From: VXOI01 sp965261945
GTDB taxonomy: Bacteria > Chloroflexota > Dehalococcoidia > Lucifugimonadales > UBA3495
DNA length: 64,000 nt
Assembly (NCBI GenBank): GCA_965261945.1
Contig: CBDHEF010000002.1
Coordinates: forward strand, 806,001 to 870,000
Direction: 5' to 3'
Shown piece by piece: positions 8,074 through 16,690 of the stretch. The first letter of the stretch is position 1. The number at the start of each line of letters is the position of its first letter. The notes under the pieces are model-generated. The model worked only from the letters and a program-made list of their open reading frames with translations, did no database searches and was not told where the DNA came from. The position numbers and the translations under genes are program-made.

Positions 8074-10386
8074 ATGACAACTGAACAAGCGAATGCAGTT
8101 CCCGCTCAGAGCGAGTTCGACGTCATTGGCACCCGGCCCATTCGCCACGACGGACCGGACAAGGTGACTGGGCGCGCCCGTTACGCCGCCGATATCCACC
8201 CACCGGGCTGGCTGGTGGGCAAGGTACTGCGCAGCCCCCACGCCCACGCCGTCATCCGCGGCATCGACGCCACCCGCGCCCTCGCCATACCCGGCGTCAA
8301 GGCCGTAGTGACCTCCGCAGACCTGCCGGACGTATCCACCGAGATAGCCGACCAGGAAGAAGGAATGACGGTCAACTACGGCTTTTACAGCCGCAACGTG
8401 ATGGCCCGCGAGAAGGCCCTGTATTGCGGCCACGCCGTCGCCGCCGTGGCGGCAACCTCTGCGGCCGCAGCGGAAGCGGCGCTGGCGGCCTTGGACGTGG
8501 ACTATGAAGTCCTGCCGCCGGTCCTGAGCGCCGACGCCGCCATGCGCGACGACGCTCCCGTTCTCCACGACCGTCTTGTTACGCTCTCCGACCCCAATAT
8601 GCGGCAGGGCGGATGGGGAGACTCGGGCAAGCCCAGCAACGTATCCAACCGCTTCGAGTTCCGCTTGGGCGACCCGGATTCCGGGTTTGCCGAGTCCGAC
8701 GTGATCGTCGAGCGCGAGTTCCACACCCGCCCGGTGCATCAGGGCTACATCGAACCCCACTCGGCAACCGCGCAGTGGAGCACCGACGGCACGGCGACCA
8801 TCTGGGCTAGCAGCCAAGGCCATTTCGCCCTGCGGGACCACACCGCCGCCATCCTGGGCGTCAGCGTGTCTCGCCTCAAAATCATACCGATGGAGATCGG
8901 AGGCGGGTTCGGGGGCAAAGGCCAGGGCGGTTGTTACCTGGAGCCGGTGGTCGCGGCCCTCTCCCGCAAGTGCGGTCAGCCCGTGAAAATTGCCATGACG
9001 CGGGGAGAGGTCTTTGAAGGCACCGGCCCTACCTCAGCCAGCCACATCCGCGTCAAGCTGGGCGCCACCCGCGAGGGCAAGCTCATCGCCGCCGATTGCA
9101 CCCTGGTCTACGAGGCGGGCGCGTTCCCCGGCTCGCCAGTGCCGTCGGGCTGCCGTACGATGCTGGCCCCCTACGAGGTGCCCAACAGCTTTATCGAGGG
9201 CATAGACGTGGTGGTCAACACCCAGAAGGCGGCGGCATATCGCGCTCCCGGCTCGCCCACGGCGGCCTTCGCCGCCGAGTCGGTCATTGACGAAATCTGC
9301 GAGCAACTCGGCATGGACCCGGTGGAGTTTCGGCTGCGCAACGCGGCCAAAGAGGGAAGCCGTCAGCCCACCGGCCCGGTATTCCGCAAGATTGGGTTTG
9401 TCGAGACGCTGCAAGCGGCCCAGGAGCACCCTCACCTGGCGGAGCCGCTCACAGGCTCCAATCGTGGCCGTGGCGTGGCTGCCGGCGCATGGTTCAACAG
9501 CTCCGGCCCGGCCAGCGCCGTCGCCAGCGTCAACCCCGACGGCACCGTCAGCCTCATCGAGGGTTCGCCGGACATCGGAGGCTCCCGCGCCGTCATGGCC
9601 ATGCAGGTGGCAGAGGTGCTGGGTATCCCGGTGGAGACGATCAAGCCGTCGGTGGCGGACACCGATTCCATAGGCTACAGCTCGGGGGCCGGCGGGAGCG
9701 GAGTGACCTTCAAGATGGGCACGGCCTGCCACGACGCGGCCCAGGACATCAAGCGGCAGGTGATCGAGCGGGCCGCCCGCATCTGGGACGTGTCGCCGGA
9801 GGATGTGGAATTCAACAAGGGTGTCCTGTCCCACAAACAGGACCCCGAGTTGAGCATCACCTTCCAGGCCTTGGCGCCCCGGCTCAACGGCACCGGCGGC
9901 CCCATCGTGGGCCGGGCCACGGTAAACCCAGGCGGCGTCGGCAACGCCTTCGGCCTGCACATCGTGGACGTGGAGGTTGATCCCGATACAGGAAAGGTGA
10001 CCATCCTGCGCTACACCGCCCTCCAGGACGCCGGGCGGGCCATCCACCCCAGCTACGTTGAGGGCCAGATTCAAGGCGGCGTGGTGCAGGGCATCGGCTG
10101 GGCGCTGAACGAGGAATACTTCCTTAACGAACAGGGCCGGATGCTGAACTCCAGCTTCCTCGATTACCGGATGCCCACCAGCCTGGACCTGCCTATGATT
10201 GACACGGTCGTCGTGGAAGTGCCAAACCCCGGCCACCCCTTCGGTGTGCGAGGGACGGGCGAGGTGCCGCTGGTGCCGCCGCTGGCCGCCGTCGCCAACG
10301 CCGTATCGCGCGCCACCGGCAAGCGCCTTTTGGACCTGCCAATGACCCCGGGCCGGATCCTGGAGGCGATGTGGGGCGAGGAGTAG
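8074..10386 (+). CDS. xanthine dehydrogenase family molybdopterin-binding large subunit
   Basis: Large catalytic subunit of a molybdenum hydroxylase (770 aa), which hydroxylates aromatic heterocycles, aldehydes or CO using Mo-pterin. 'IRHDGPDKVTGRARYAADI' opens the a/b hammerhead domain. 'MEIGGGFGGKG' (Moco contact), 'AYRAPGSP', and the near-terminal 'FGVRGTGEVPLVPP' with catalytic Glu are visible. The ATG at 8074 is preferred to the GTG at 8068 because AGGA is 7 nt upstream. Neither the FAD subunit nor the 2Fe-2S subunit is adjacent, which is unusual because CoxLMS-type operons carry all three. Upstream is a possible operator palindrome (8029-8046). Substrate unknown. Confidence 0.9.
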   Translation: MTTEQANAVPAQSEFDVIGTRPIRHDGPDKVTGRARYAADIHPPGWLVGKVLRSPHAHAVIRGIDATRALAIPGVKAVVTSADLPDVSTEIADQEEGMTVNYGFYSRNVMAREKALYCGHAVAAVAATSAAAAEAALAALDVDYEVLPPVLSADAAMRDDAPVLHDRLVTLSDPNMRQGGWGDSGKPSNVSNRFEFRLGDPDSGFAESDVIVEREFHTRPVHQGYIEPHSATAQWSTDGTATIWASSQGHFALRDHTAAILGVSVSRLKIIPMEIGGGFGGKGQGGCYLEPVVAALSRKCGQPVKIAMTRGEVFEGTGPTSASHIRVKLGATREGKLIAADCTLVYEAGAFPGSPVPSGCRTMLAPYEVPNSFIEGIDVVVNTQKAAAYRAPGSPTAAFAAESVIDEICEQLGMDPVEFRLRNAAKEGSRQPTGPVFRKIGFVETLQAAQEHPHLAEPLTGSNRGRGVAAGAWFNSSGPASAVASVNPDGTVSLIEGSPDIGGSRAVMAMQVAEVLGIPVETIKPSVADTDSIGYSSGAGGSGVTFKMGTACHDAAQDIKRQVIERAARIWDVSPEDVEFNKGVLSHKQDPELSITFQALAPRLNGTGGPIVGRATVNPGGVGNAFGLHIVDVEVDPDTGKVTILRYTALQDAGRAIHPSYVEGQIQGGVVQGIGWALNEEYFLNEQGRMLNSSFLDYRMPTSLDLPMIDTVVVEVPNPGHPFGVRGTGEVPLVPPLAAVANAVSRATGKRLLDLPMTPGRILEAMWGEE

Positions 10387-10427
10387 GGCGCAGGTCCCGG
10401 AGCGTTGCGCCAGGGCCTTTTAATTGT

Positions 10428-10465
10428 CCCCTCTCCCTTCGGGGGAGGGTTAGGGTGGGGGCGTC
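10428..10465. repeat. CTC/GAG repeat, full copy
   Basis: Inverted CCCTCTCCC/GGGGGAGGG arms followed by the ttagggtgggggcgtc tail, downstream of the molybdenum hydroxylase gene. Confidence 0.7.
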
Positions 10466-10502
10466 TTTGTTGCGCGGGCAGCCATCGTTCCAGCCCCGCA
10501 TT

Positions 10503-10542
10503 CCACCCTCACCCCAGCCCCTCTCTATCAAGGGAGAGAGAG
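10503..10542. repeat. CTC/GAG repeat, inverted orientation
   Basis: Second copy 40 bp on, in the opposite orientation (caccctcaccccagcccctc...). Together with 10428-10465 it could form a larger hairpin. Confidence 0.65.
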
Positions 10543-10667
10543 AAATAAAAGACCCTGTCGTTGCGCCGGAGGTTTTGACAGATCACAATCTCTGATTGTA
10601 GGATTACGCGCCGGTTGCCGCGCAACCATGCGCCTATGGCAGAATCTTTTTCTTAAGGAGCGTCAAG

Positions 10668-11466
10668 ATGAGGACAAAGGTACCCCATATTCGCGGCGTC
10701 GGCCGGGCTTGCCGTGTTGCTGGCTCTACTGGCCGGAGGGCTGCTCAGCGCCGACGGCCACGACGCCAATCTCAAGGTTGAGGTGTCTATCACCAACCTG
10801 ACCCGCGGGCAGATACTGTCTCCGGTCTTTGTCGCAAGGCATGACCAGAGCGCCGCTTCCATCTACGCGCTGGGCGAGCCTGCCAGCGATGCCCTGGCGA
10901 AAATGGCGGAAGACGCCGACTCCAGCGGCCTGAAAACCATGTTCAAAGGCAGCGACACCATGATGATGATGGGCGATGAATCCATGATGATGATGGAAGA
11001 TGGCTCCATGATGATGGGCGATGAATCCATGATGATGATGGAAGGGGAAGCGTCCACGGAAGATGGCGCAATGATGATGAACTTCGGCGAGGGTCCCGTC
11101 CTGCCCGGCCATACCGTCACCGCCAGCTTCGACATTGACGACGGCGATACCATGATGTCCTTCGTCAGTATGATGGTGTCCACCAACGACGCCTTCATCG
11201 GCGGAAACAGCATTGACCTTTCCAAGTCGCGCACACTCTACCTGACGGCCTACGACTCGGGCAGCGAGGCCAACAGCGAGAGTTGCGACTACATCCCCGG
11301 CCCGCCATGCGGCAATCACGTTGAGGACGAAGCGTCGGCCGAGGGCTACGTCCACGTCCACGCGGGAATCCACGGCGGTGAAGGCTCCGGCCTGGACCCG
11401 GCCATGCACGACTGGCGCAACCCAGTGGCCCGGCTGACCATCAAGACCTGGCAGCTAAGCCGCTGA
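10668..11466 (+). CDS. spondin-domain secreted protein with Met-rich insert (probable 5' frameshift)
   Basis: Secreted protein related to the spondin_N family: 'LKVEVSITNLTRGQILSPVFVARHD' after the signal peptide and 'PVARLTIKTW' at the end are typical, as is an acidic 'HAGIHGG' region. Between them is a Met/Asp/Glu insert built of 'MMMMGDESMMMMEDGS'-like repeats (10960-11080). The frame open to the stop begins at 10714 (GTG). A far better start is the ATG at 10668, 7 nt after AAGGAG, in another frame. Removing one C from the CCCC run at 10683-10686 joins them and yields a full signal peptide (MRTKVPIFAASAG then a Leu/Ala core). So this is a one-base insertion, real or from sequencing. Function unknown. 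Confidence 0.7.
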
Positions 11467-11509
11467 AATCGCGCAAAACCAGGCAAGGGGTTAACGGAGC
11501 CCGCCTGTA

Positions 11510-11559
11510 GCAAAGCAAACCGGGGAGCGGGTTTATTCCCGCTCCCCGGTTTGCTTTGC
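11510..11559. terminator. strong bidirectional hairpin terminator
   Basis: A perfect 22-bp stem (11510-11531 with 11538-11559) and a 6-nt loop sit between the plus-strand spondin gene and the minus-strand monooxygenase gene. It ends in TTTGC on one strand and AAAGC on the other. Confidence 0.85.
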
Positions 11560-11585
11560 CTGCGTTTGTAATTGTTTATGTCTAG

Positions 11586-12797
11586 TTATGGCGTGCGCTG
11601 GAACGGGTCGGTCAGTTCCAGCTCCTCGCCGATTTCTCGGAGGGCGGGCAACACTTCCTGGCCCATCAGTTCCAGGCAGCGCATGGTGTCCTCATGGCTG
11701 ATGTTGCCGTCGTTGGTCCAGATAGACAGGATGCCCGGGCGCATCACCGAAAGCACTTCCCGCAGTTGCCGGATCACTGTCTCGGGGCTGCCGATGATCC
11801 AGCGGTGCGAATCGAGGATCTGGTCGTAGGCTGCCGTGTCCAACCCGCCGACACGGAAGGGGTCGGAGCGGATCTGTTCCCGGATGCGCAGGTATCGCGG
11901 GTCCTGGCTGGCGCTGGCGTAGCCCACCGGCGACTGGTAGTCGCGGGGCAGGGGGATGCGGCCCACGCCGATATTGCCGGTCATGTAGCCTTTGCCAACC
12001 TCCCTGGCCTTCTCGTCTGTGTCCTGCACGTGGATGCGCACCAGGTAGCCCAAATGCTCCGGCCCAGGCTCGTAGCCGACCTGCCTGGCGTTCTCGGCAT
12101 AGATCTCCTTCATGTCCTGGGTGGACTGTATGTCGGTTTCCAGGAAGATGTAGGGATAGCGGTGTTCGGCGCACCAGACCAGGGTTTCCGGGCTGCCGGT
12201 GCCCGGGATCCAGATGGGCGGATGGGGCTTCTGCATCGGTACCTGGAAGGGGTTGACCACGCGGAATTGGTAATGCTTTCCTTCCCAGCGCCAGGGTCCC
12301 GGTTCGGTCCAGGTCTTGATTACCAGGTCGTGGGCTTCCTCGAACCGCTCCCGGTTGAACAGCGGGTTGGTGTTGGTGGCCAGGCTTTCCACACCCGTCC
12401 CGCGCACAAAGCCTGAAACCAGCCGACCGCCGGAAATCATGTCTATCTCGGCCAGCTCTTCGGCAAGACGAATGGGGTTGTCGAAGATGGGCAACGGGTT
12501 GCCCAGCAGCACAATCTTGGGCTTCTTGGTAATGCGGGCCAGGATTGCCGCTTCCAGGTTCATGGTGGCGCCTAGACAGGTAGGCGTATTGTGGTGTTCG
12601 TTCAGCATCAGGCCGTCGAAGCCCACTTCTTCCGAGTATTCGTACTCGTCAAGGTACATATTGTAGAGTTGGGAGCCGCGCTGAGGGTCGAAGTTGGAGT
12701 TGGAGAAGGTCAGTCGCACGGCGCTGTTGGGGCTGTTCCGAACATCCTCCTCCGTGTAATCCACATAGGCCCGCTCGGTAAACCGCATCAGGAACAT
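11586..12797 (-). CDS. LLM class flavin-dependent oxidoreductase
   Basis: Bacterial luciferase-like monooxygenase (403 aa) that uses reduced F420 or FMN to oxidise an organic substrate. 'GFDGLMLNEHHNTPTCLGATMNLEAAILA' near residue 55, 'KIVLLGNPLPIFDNPIRLAEELAEIDMISGGRLVSGFVRG' and 'PHPPIWIPGTGSPETL' are hallmark LLM segments. Size and the conserved 'NEHH' suggest the alkanal/limonene/nitrilotriacetate monooxygenase branch. SAR202-type genomes carry many such genes. A second family member is at 44365. The electron-donating flavin reductase is not adjacent, although the nitroreductase-fold gene at 14361 is a candidate. Confidence 0.9.
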   Translation of the reverse strand: MFLMRFTERAYVDYTEEDVRNSPNSAVRLTFSNSNFDPQRGSQLYNMYLDEYEYSEEVGFDGLMLNEHHNTPTCLGATMNLEAAILARITKKPKIVLLGNPLPIFDNPIRLAEELAEIDMISGGRLVSGFVRGTGVESLATNTNPLFNRERFEEAHDLVIKTWTEPGPWRWEGKHYQFRVVNPFQVPMQKPHPPIWIPGTGSPETLVWCAEHRYPYIFLETDIQSTQDMKEIYAENARQVGYEPGPEHLGYLVRIHVQDTDEKAREVGKGYMTGNIGVGRIPLPRDYQSPVGYASASQDPRYLRIREQIRSDPFRVGGLDTAAYDQILDSHRWIIGSPETVIRQLREVLSVMRPGILSIWTNDGNISHEDTMRCLELMGQEVLPALREIGEELELTDPFQRTP

Positions 12798-12856
12798 TGG
12801 ATGGCCTCCGTATGTCCAATTTGGTCAGACTGTTGATGCTTCAGTTCGTGAGGAAA

Positions 12857-12898
12857 CGCCCTCACCCTTTCCCTTTCCCATAGGGAGAGGGAAAGGGC
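12857..12898. repeat. CTC/GAG repeat copy
   Basis: Arms CCCTTTCCC/GGGAGAGGG around catag, between two minus-strand genes. Confidence 0.6.
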
Positions 12899-12909
12899 TT
12901 CCCGGTTCC

Positions 12910-13587
12910 TTAAAAGGCCCGCGGCGGGAACACCCGGCGGTAGACGCCGGGGGAGCCGGGCGCGTGGCCGTAGGCGCCGCCAATGTACTGGTTCATTGTG
13001 TCCTGGGTGCGCTGTTTCTCCCATGCCAGGGTCTCCGGCACCTTTTCGTGCTCGAACTCGTACATGGTCAGATACTTTGGGCTGCCCTCAGCCGCGTGGT
13101 AGCGCCGCACGAACAGGCAACCGGGAATTTGCAGATTGCCCGGAGTGCGGACGTTATCGTAGTAGCCGTTGTATTTTGCCTCCAGCTCCGCGGGAACGTC
13201 CATCCGCCCGATTTGCAGGGCGGGAGCCATGCCCCGGCCGAGGGTGTCGGGGTCGTCACCCCCTTCGGGGTATATCTGGGTGTAGACGTTGCGCACCATG
13301 CTGCGTCCCACGGCGTTGGGAGACATCTGCTGAGTCCACGGCGTCGGGTTGTTGCTCATTCGCAGGTATTCATCGGACTGCAACGCCTCCGCCGATTCCA
13401 GTTCATAGACCGCGAGGTATCGCGGGCCACCCTTCAGAGCCTCATAGCGCGCGCCGTCGAGGAATCCGGGGGCGCTCAGCCGCTCCGGGATGTGTTCCTC
13501 GTTGTACCAGCGGTTGAATTCGGCGTCGTGCTCGATGTCCACGTCGGCGTAGACCATGAGCAGGGCGGTTCCTTTCTTCCGGGCCAT
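12910..13587 (-). CDS. dimeric alpha/beta-barrel-like hypothetical protein
   Basis: A 225-aa protein made of two similar halves. Each has a 'LMVYADVDIEHDAEFNRWYNEEHIPERL'-type segment followed by 'ARYEALKGGPRYLAVYELES', the second ending 'RRYHAAEGSPKYLTMYEFEH'. That pattern (D...FN.WY..EH) is typical of DUF4286/EthD-like ferredoxin-fold proteins, which act as small isomerases, cyclases or binding proteins in catabolic operons. ATG at 13587 is chosen because GGAGGT lies immediately upstream; a longer frame to 13647 would translate a CTC/GAG repeat. It follows the gene at 13628 on the same strand, probably in one transcript. Specific function unknown. Confidence 0.65.
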   Translation of the reverse strand: MARKKGTALLMVYADVDIEHDAEFNRWYNEEHIPERLSAPGFLDGARYEALKGGPRYLAVYELESAEALQSDEYLRMSNNPTPWTQQMSPNAVGRSMVRNVYTQIYPEGGDDPDTLGRGMAPALQIGRMDVPAELEAKYNGYYDNVRTPGNLQIPGCLFVRRYHAAEGSPKYLTMYEFEHEKVPETLAWEKQRTQDTMNQYIGGAYGHAPGSPGVYRRVFPPRAF

Positions 13588-13601
13588 ACCACCTCCAAAA
13601 T

Positions 13602-13626
13602 ACTCTCCACCTCTGGGAGAGGGTGA
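13602..13626. repeat. CTC/GAG repeat, short copy
   Basis: ctctccacctctgggagaggg between two co-directional minus-strand genes. Confidence 0.55.
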
Positions 13627-13627
13627 C

Positions 13628-14146
13628 TCAGTTGTCAGTAACCTCAAAGGCGAGATAAGCGTAGCGCAGGAAGATGCCCCCGCGCGGCGCGGCCAGAGGG
13701 CCGTTGGCCACCAGGCAGGCGATGACGTAGGTCTCGCCCGGCTCGGCGGTGGTGGCGAGTTCGACTCGCTGCGGATTGTTGAGGCCGACTATGGTCCCGG
13801 CGGAGCGGTCGATTTCTCCGTTGACCCAGACCTCGCCGTAGTTGTCTGCATTAGTCTCGAACCAGAGCCGCGCCCCGGCCACCGGCATACCCTTGACCGT
13901 TTCGGGCAACTCCACCGCAATGCGATACCAAGCGAAGGTGAAACCCACAGACAGGCTTTGACGGATGTTGTCGCAAATCTCCCAGCCCGAATCGTCATAA
14001 TCTGCCAGGCGGGCCGGGCTTGCCAGAAGCTGCGCTGTCAGCCCCTCGTTGGGCTCTCCGGGCGCCAGCCCCGAGGCCACCCGCCACTGTGCTTTGACCT
14101 GTGCCCGGTCGGGTGCGTTGTTCAAATCCAGGGCAACTCTCGGCAT
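13628..14146 (-). CDS. galactose-binding-like beta-sandwich hypothetical protein
   Basis: About 172 aa starting MPRVALDLNN, with GGAGG seven bases before the ATG at 14146. 'ADYDDSGWEICDNI', 'FAWYRIAVELPE', 'ARLWFETNADNYGEVWVNGEIDRSAG' and 'IVGLNNPQRVELAT' resemble the jelly-roll sugar-binding domain of family 2 glycoside hydrolases (Asp-Ser-Gly-Trp and Asn-Gly-Glu turns). No catalytic domain is attached and no signal peptide is visible, so it is a free carbohydrate- or ligand-binding domain. It lies upstream of the ferredoxin-fold protein on the same strand and is divergent from the nitroreductase gene. Role unknown. Confidence 0.6.
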   Translation of the reverse strand: MPRVALDLNNAPDRAQVKAQWRVASGLAPGEPNEGLTAQLLASPARLADYDDSGWEICDNIRQSLSVGFTFAWYRIAVELPETVKGMPVAGARLWFETNADNYGEVWVNGEIDRSAGTIVGLNNPQRVELATTAEPGETYVIACLVANGPLAAPRGGIFLRYAYLAFEVTDN

Positions 14147-14292
14147 CGCGTACCTCCAGGGGGTTGAATATAAGGCGATTATAGCCGTCAGCGCAGTATA
14201 GCGGACACCGGCAATTCCGGTGCGCATTAGCCTCTGCCGTACTTTCCCATGGCATCGGCCTATTGAATTGGGAGGAATGGCCATTGTTGAAT

Positions 14293-14323
14293 TTGCCGGT
14301 TGTGGCTGTTCAACGGGTATAAT
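14293..14323 (+). promoter_or_regulatory. sigma70-like promoter for the nitroreductase gene
   Basis: TATAAT at 14318-14323 with TTGCCG at 14293-14298 (19-bp spacing), 38 bp before the chosen ATG. The spacing is longer than ideal. Confidence 0.4.
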
Positions 14324-14360
14324 CTCAGCAATGAATCAGCGTGGAACAGGAGGCCCCCCA

Positions 14361-14870
14361 ATGGACGTTTACCAGTGCATCAGGTCGCGGCTGACGGTGC
14401 GCAGCTTCAGGCCCGACCCCGTGCCGGAGGGCGTGGTGCGGCGGATGTTGCAGGCGGCCCGCTGGTCGCCCAGCGCCCGCAACCGGCAACCGTGGCACTT
14501 CATTGTCATTCGCAACCGGGACACCCTGGGTCAAATCGGGGCTATTGCCAGTTCCGGAGCGTTCATTGGCGGCGCGCCGCTGGCGGTGGCCGTGGTGATG
14601 GACCGCGGCGGCCGCCCGGAATTCGACGCTGGCCGTTCTCTCCAGCACATGGAGTTGGCCGCTTGGGCCGAAGGCGTGGGGGGATGCGTCGCAGGTGTTA
14701 GAGGCGAAGAGAATGAGAAAGTCAAAGAACTGCTGGGGGTTCCTGAAGACAAGGACCTGATTACCGTAGTGGCCTTCGGGTACCCAACGGAAGAAGCCGC
14801 TGCCCGTACCAAGCTGCGGAAGACGCTGCCGGAAATCGCCCACAGCGAGCGGTTCGGGCAGAGCTATTAG
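14361..14870 (+). CDS. nitroreductase family protein
   Basis: FMN-dependent NAD(P)H oxidoreductase of the nitroreductase/FRP fold (169 aa). 'IRSRLTVRSFRPDPVPEGVVRRMLQAARWSPSARNRQPWHFIVIRN' is the classic FMN-binding N-terminus, and 'MELAAWAEGVGGC' and 'LITVVAFGYPTEE' follow in the expected order. ATG at 14361 fits AGGAGG with 7-nt spacing and the family start; in-frame upstream sequence would add an unrelated hydrophobic-poor extension. Members reduce nitro compounds, quinones or free flavins, so it might supply reduced FMN to the LLM enzymes, but that is speculative. An SDR gene follows after 32 bp on the same strand. Confidence 0.88.
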   Translation: MDVYQCIRSRLTVRSFRPDPVPEGVVRRMLQAARWSPSARNRQPWHFIVIRNRDTLGQIGAIASSGAFIGGAPLAVAVVMDRGGRPEFDAGRSLQHMELAAWAEGVGGCVAGVRGEENEKVKELLGVPEDKDLITVVAFGYPTEEAAARTKLRKTLPEIAHSERFGQSY

Positions 14871-14902
14871 GTCTAATCATAAATCAAGCAGGGGGCTGAG
14901 TT

Positions 14903-15676
14903 ATGCGTTTGGAAAACAAAGTAGCCATCATCACCGGCGCAGCGGCAGGGGTTGAAGGCCAGTTGATGGGCTTCGGCGGCGCGGCGGCCCGGATGTTCGC
15001 ACGGGAAGGCGCGAGAGTCGTCCTGACCGACATCAAGGTGGAAATGGGCGAGACGGCCGCCGCCCAGATCCGCGAAAACGGCGGCGACGCGGTGTTCATA
15101 CCCCACGACGTTACCGACGAACAGCGGTGGCTGGAAGTAATCGCCGAGACTGTGGCCCGCTACGGCAAGCTGGACGTGCTGGTCAACAATGCAGGCACCG
15201 GCGCGCGCCTGACCGTGGAGGAAACCACCATCGCGGACTGGGACGGCCAAATGGATGTACATGCCAAAGGGGTGTTTCTCGGCGCCAAGCACGCCATCCC
15301 GGAGATGCGTAAGGCCGGTGGAGGGTCCATCATCAATGTTTCGTCCATCTACGGACTGGTGGGCAGCGCCACATCCACCGCCTACCACGCGGCCAAGGGG
15401 GCGAGCCGCCTGTTCACCAAATCAGCGGCAGTGCAGTACGCCGGAGAGAACATCCGGGTGAACTCGGTGCATCCCGGCTACTGCTGGACGCCGCTCACCG
15501 ACCCTGGCTATTCTCACGAAGAGGGGCGGCGCGATTGGTCGCTGGAACGCATCCCTTTGGGCCGGCTGGGCAACGCGGACGACATCGCCCACGGTATCGT
15601 CTACCTGGCTTCCGACGAGTCTTCATTTGTAACCGGCGCGGAACTGGTGATTGACGGAGGGACCACGGCCCAATAG
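14903..15676 (+). CDS. SDR family oxidoreductase
   Basis: Classical NAD(P)-dependent short-chain dehydrogenase (257 aa). 'KVAIITGAAAGVEGQLMGFG' is an atypical glycine-rich cofactor loop, longer than the usual TGxxxGIG because of a 'VEGQLM' insert. 'LVNNAGT', 'INVSSIYG' with the catalytic Ser, and 'YHAAKGAS' with the Tyr-x3-Lys pair are in place, as is the C-terminal 'SFVTGAELVIDGG'. It should oxidise a secondary alcohol or reduce a ketone. The downstream agmatinase-like gene begins 40 bp later, so the nitroreductase, SDR and hydrolase may form one operon. The SDR at 40413 is a related paralogue without the insert. Confidence 0.9.
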   Translation: MRLENKVAIITGAAAGVEGQLMGFGGAAARMFAREGARVVLTDIKVEMGETAAAQIRENGGDAVFIPHDVTDEQRWLEVIAETVARYGKLDVLVNNAGTGARLTVEETTIADWDGQMDVHAKGVFLGAKHAIPEMRKAGGGSIINVSSIYGLVGSATSTAYHAAKGASRLFTKSAAVQYAGENIRVNSVHPGYCWTPLTDPGYSHEEGRRDWSLERIPLGRLGNADDIAHGIVYLASDESSFVTGAELVIDGGTTAQ

Positions 15677-15715
15677 GGGTACGGTCGCCCGGTGATACCC
15701 ATCAGGAGGATACCC

Positions 15716-16690
15716 ATGACTGCCACGCCGACGCCGCCGAGCCAGCCGCAGGAGCCATGGCCTGTCCTGCGGGCGCGTCCGAGAACATTCTTCAACGCGC
15801 CCCTGTGTGAGGATGTCGAACTGTTGGAGGCCGATGTTGCCTTCATTGGCGTGCCCTTCGATCAGGGTACGCTGGGCCGTCCCGGCGCGCGCTTCGGCCC
15901 CGATGCCCTGCGCGATGCTCCGCGCACCTATTCCTACTCCGACCCATACGGGCGGCAGGGGGCTGCCGAGGGTTTTTTTGACATTGACTCGGAGGACGAA
16001 CTGTTGCGCGGCGTGGTCATGGCCGACTGCGGGAATGTACCCATCGTTCCCTCAGAGGTAATTGGCAATTTCGACCGGATAACCCGAGCCGTGGAGCAGG
16101 TGGTCCGGCGTGGCGCCCTGCCGGCGGTGGTGGGCGGCGACCACGCCATCACCTTTCCGGTTGTGCGTGGGTTGTCCAAGTTCTACCCACTGAACATCGT
16201 CCACTTTGATGCCCACCTCGACTACACCCACGACGTTCAGGATGCCCTGTACACCCACGCCAGCCCCATCCGCCGTTGCCGCGAGCTGGATTTTGTGGGG
16301 CACATCACGTCGGTGGGCATAAGGTCGGCGCGGCGAATTCCCTACGAGGAGGCGGTGCGCGACGGCAGCCTGGTTATCAGCGGGCGCCGCTTTCGCGAAT
16401 TGGGGCCTCAGGCCGTCGCAGACCTGATACCGGCAGCGGAAAACCTCTACATCACGTTTGACGTGGACGTCCTCGACCCCAGCCTGGCGCCCGGCACGGG
16501 CACCCCGGAAACCGGCGGGCTGTTCTACCAGGAAACGAGAGACTGCCTGCTGGCTTTGCTGGAGAAGTCCAACCTGGTGGCCTTAGATATAGTGGAAGTC
16601 GCCCCGCCCTACGACAACTCGGAACTGACAGTGCAGGTGGCGGCCCGTCTGTTGCAGGACATCCTGGCCGCACACTTTCCTTCCCGGTAA
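15716..16690 (+). CDS. agmatinase/arginase (ureohydrolase) family protein
   Basis: Binuclear-manganese hydrolase (324 aa) that cleaves a guanidino group to urea. The metal ligands are all visible: 'VVGGDHAITFP' (His), 'IVHFDAHLDYTH' (Asp-x-His-x-Asp) and 'TFDVDVLDPSLAPGTGTPE' (Asp-x-Asp). The N-terminal 'FIGVPFDQGTLGRPGARFGPDALR' is standard for agmatinase/guanidinobutyrase. ATG at 15716 follows AGGAGGA. Agmatine is the commonest substrate, but guanidinobutyrate or another guanidino acid is equally possible. No arginine decarboxylase is nearby. It is the last gene of the 14361-16690 group. Confidence 0.88.
   Translation: MTATPTPPSQPQEPWPVLRARPRTFFNAPLCEDVELLEADVAFIGVPFDQGTLGRPGARFGPDALRDAPRTYSYSDPYGRQGAAEGFFDIDSEDELLRGVVMADCGNVPIVPSEVIGNFDRITRAVEQVVRRGALPAVVGGDHAITFPVVRGLSKFYPLNIVHFDAHLDYTHDVQDALYTHASPIRRCRELDFVGHITSVGIRSARRIPYEEAVRDGSLVISGRRFRELGPQAVADLIPAAENLYITFDVDVLDPSLAPGTGTPETGGLFYQETRDCLLALLEKSNLVALDIVEVAPPYDNSELTVQVAARLLQDILAAHFPSR

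Noticed and set aside
7018..8841. Long minus-strand open frame (607 codons) opposite the SMP-30 and molybdenum hydroxylase genes
   Set aside because: Both plus-strand genes have clear motifs and ribosome sites; the opposite frame has low-complexity Gly/Val/Ala sequence typical of GC-rich antisense shadows.
10960..11080. Repeat array as a CRISPR
   Set aside because: The repeats are short, in frame and code for Met/Asp/Glu; there are no spacers of constant length and no cas genes.
14220..14360. N-terminal extension of the nitroreductase
   Set aside because: Conserved homology and the AGGAGG site both point to ATG 14361; the upstream codons overlap a promoter-like TATAAT.
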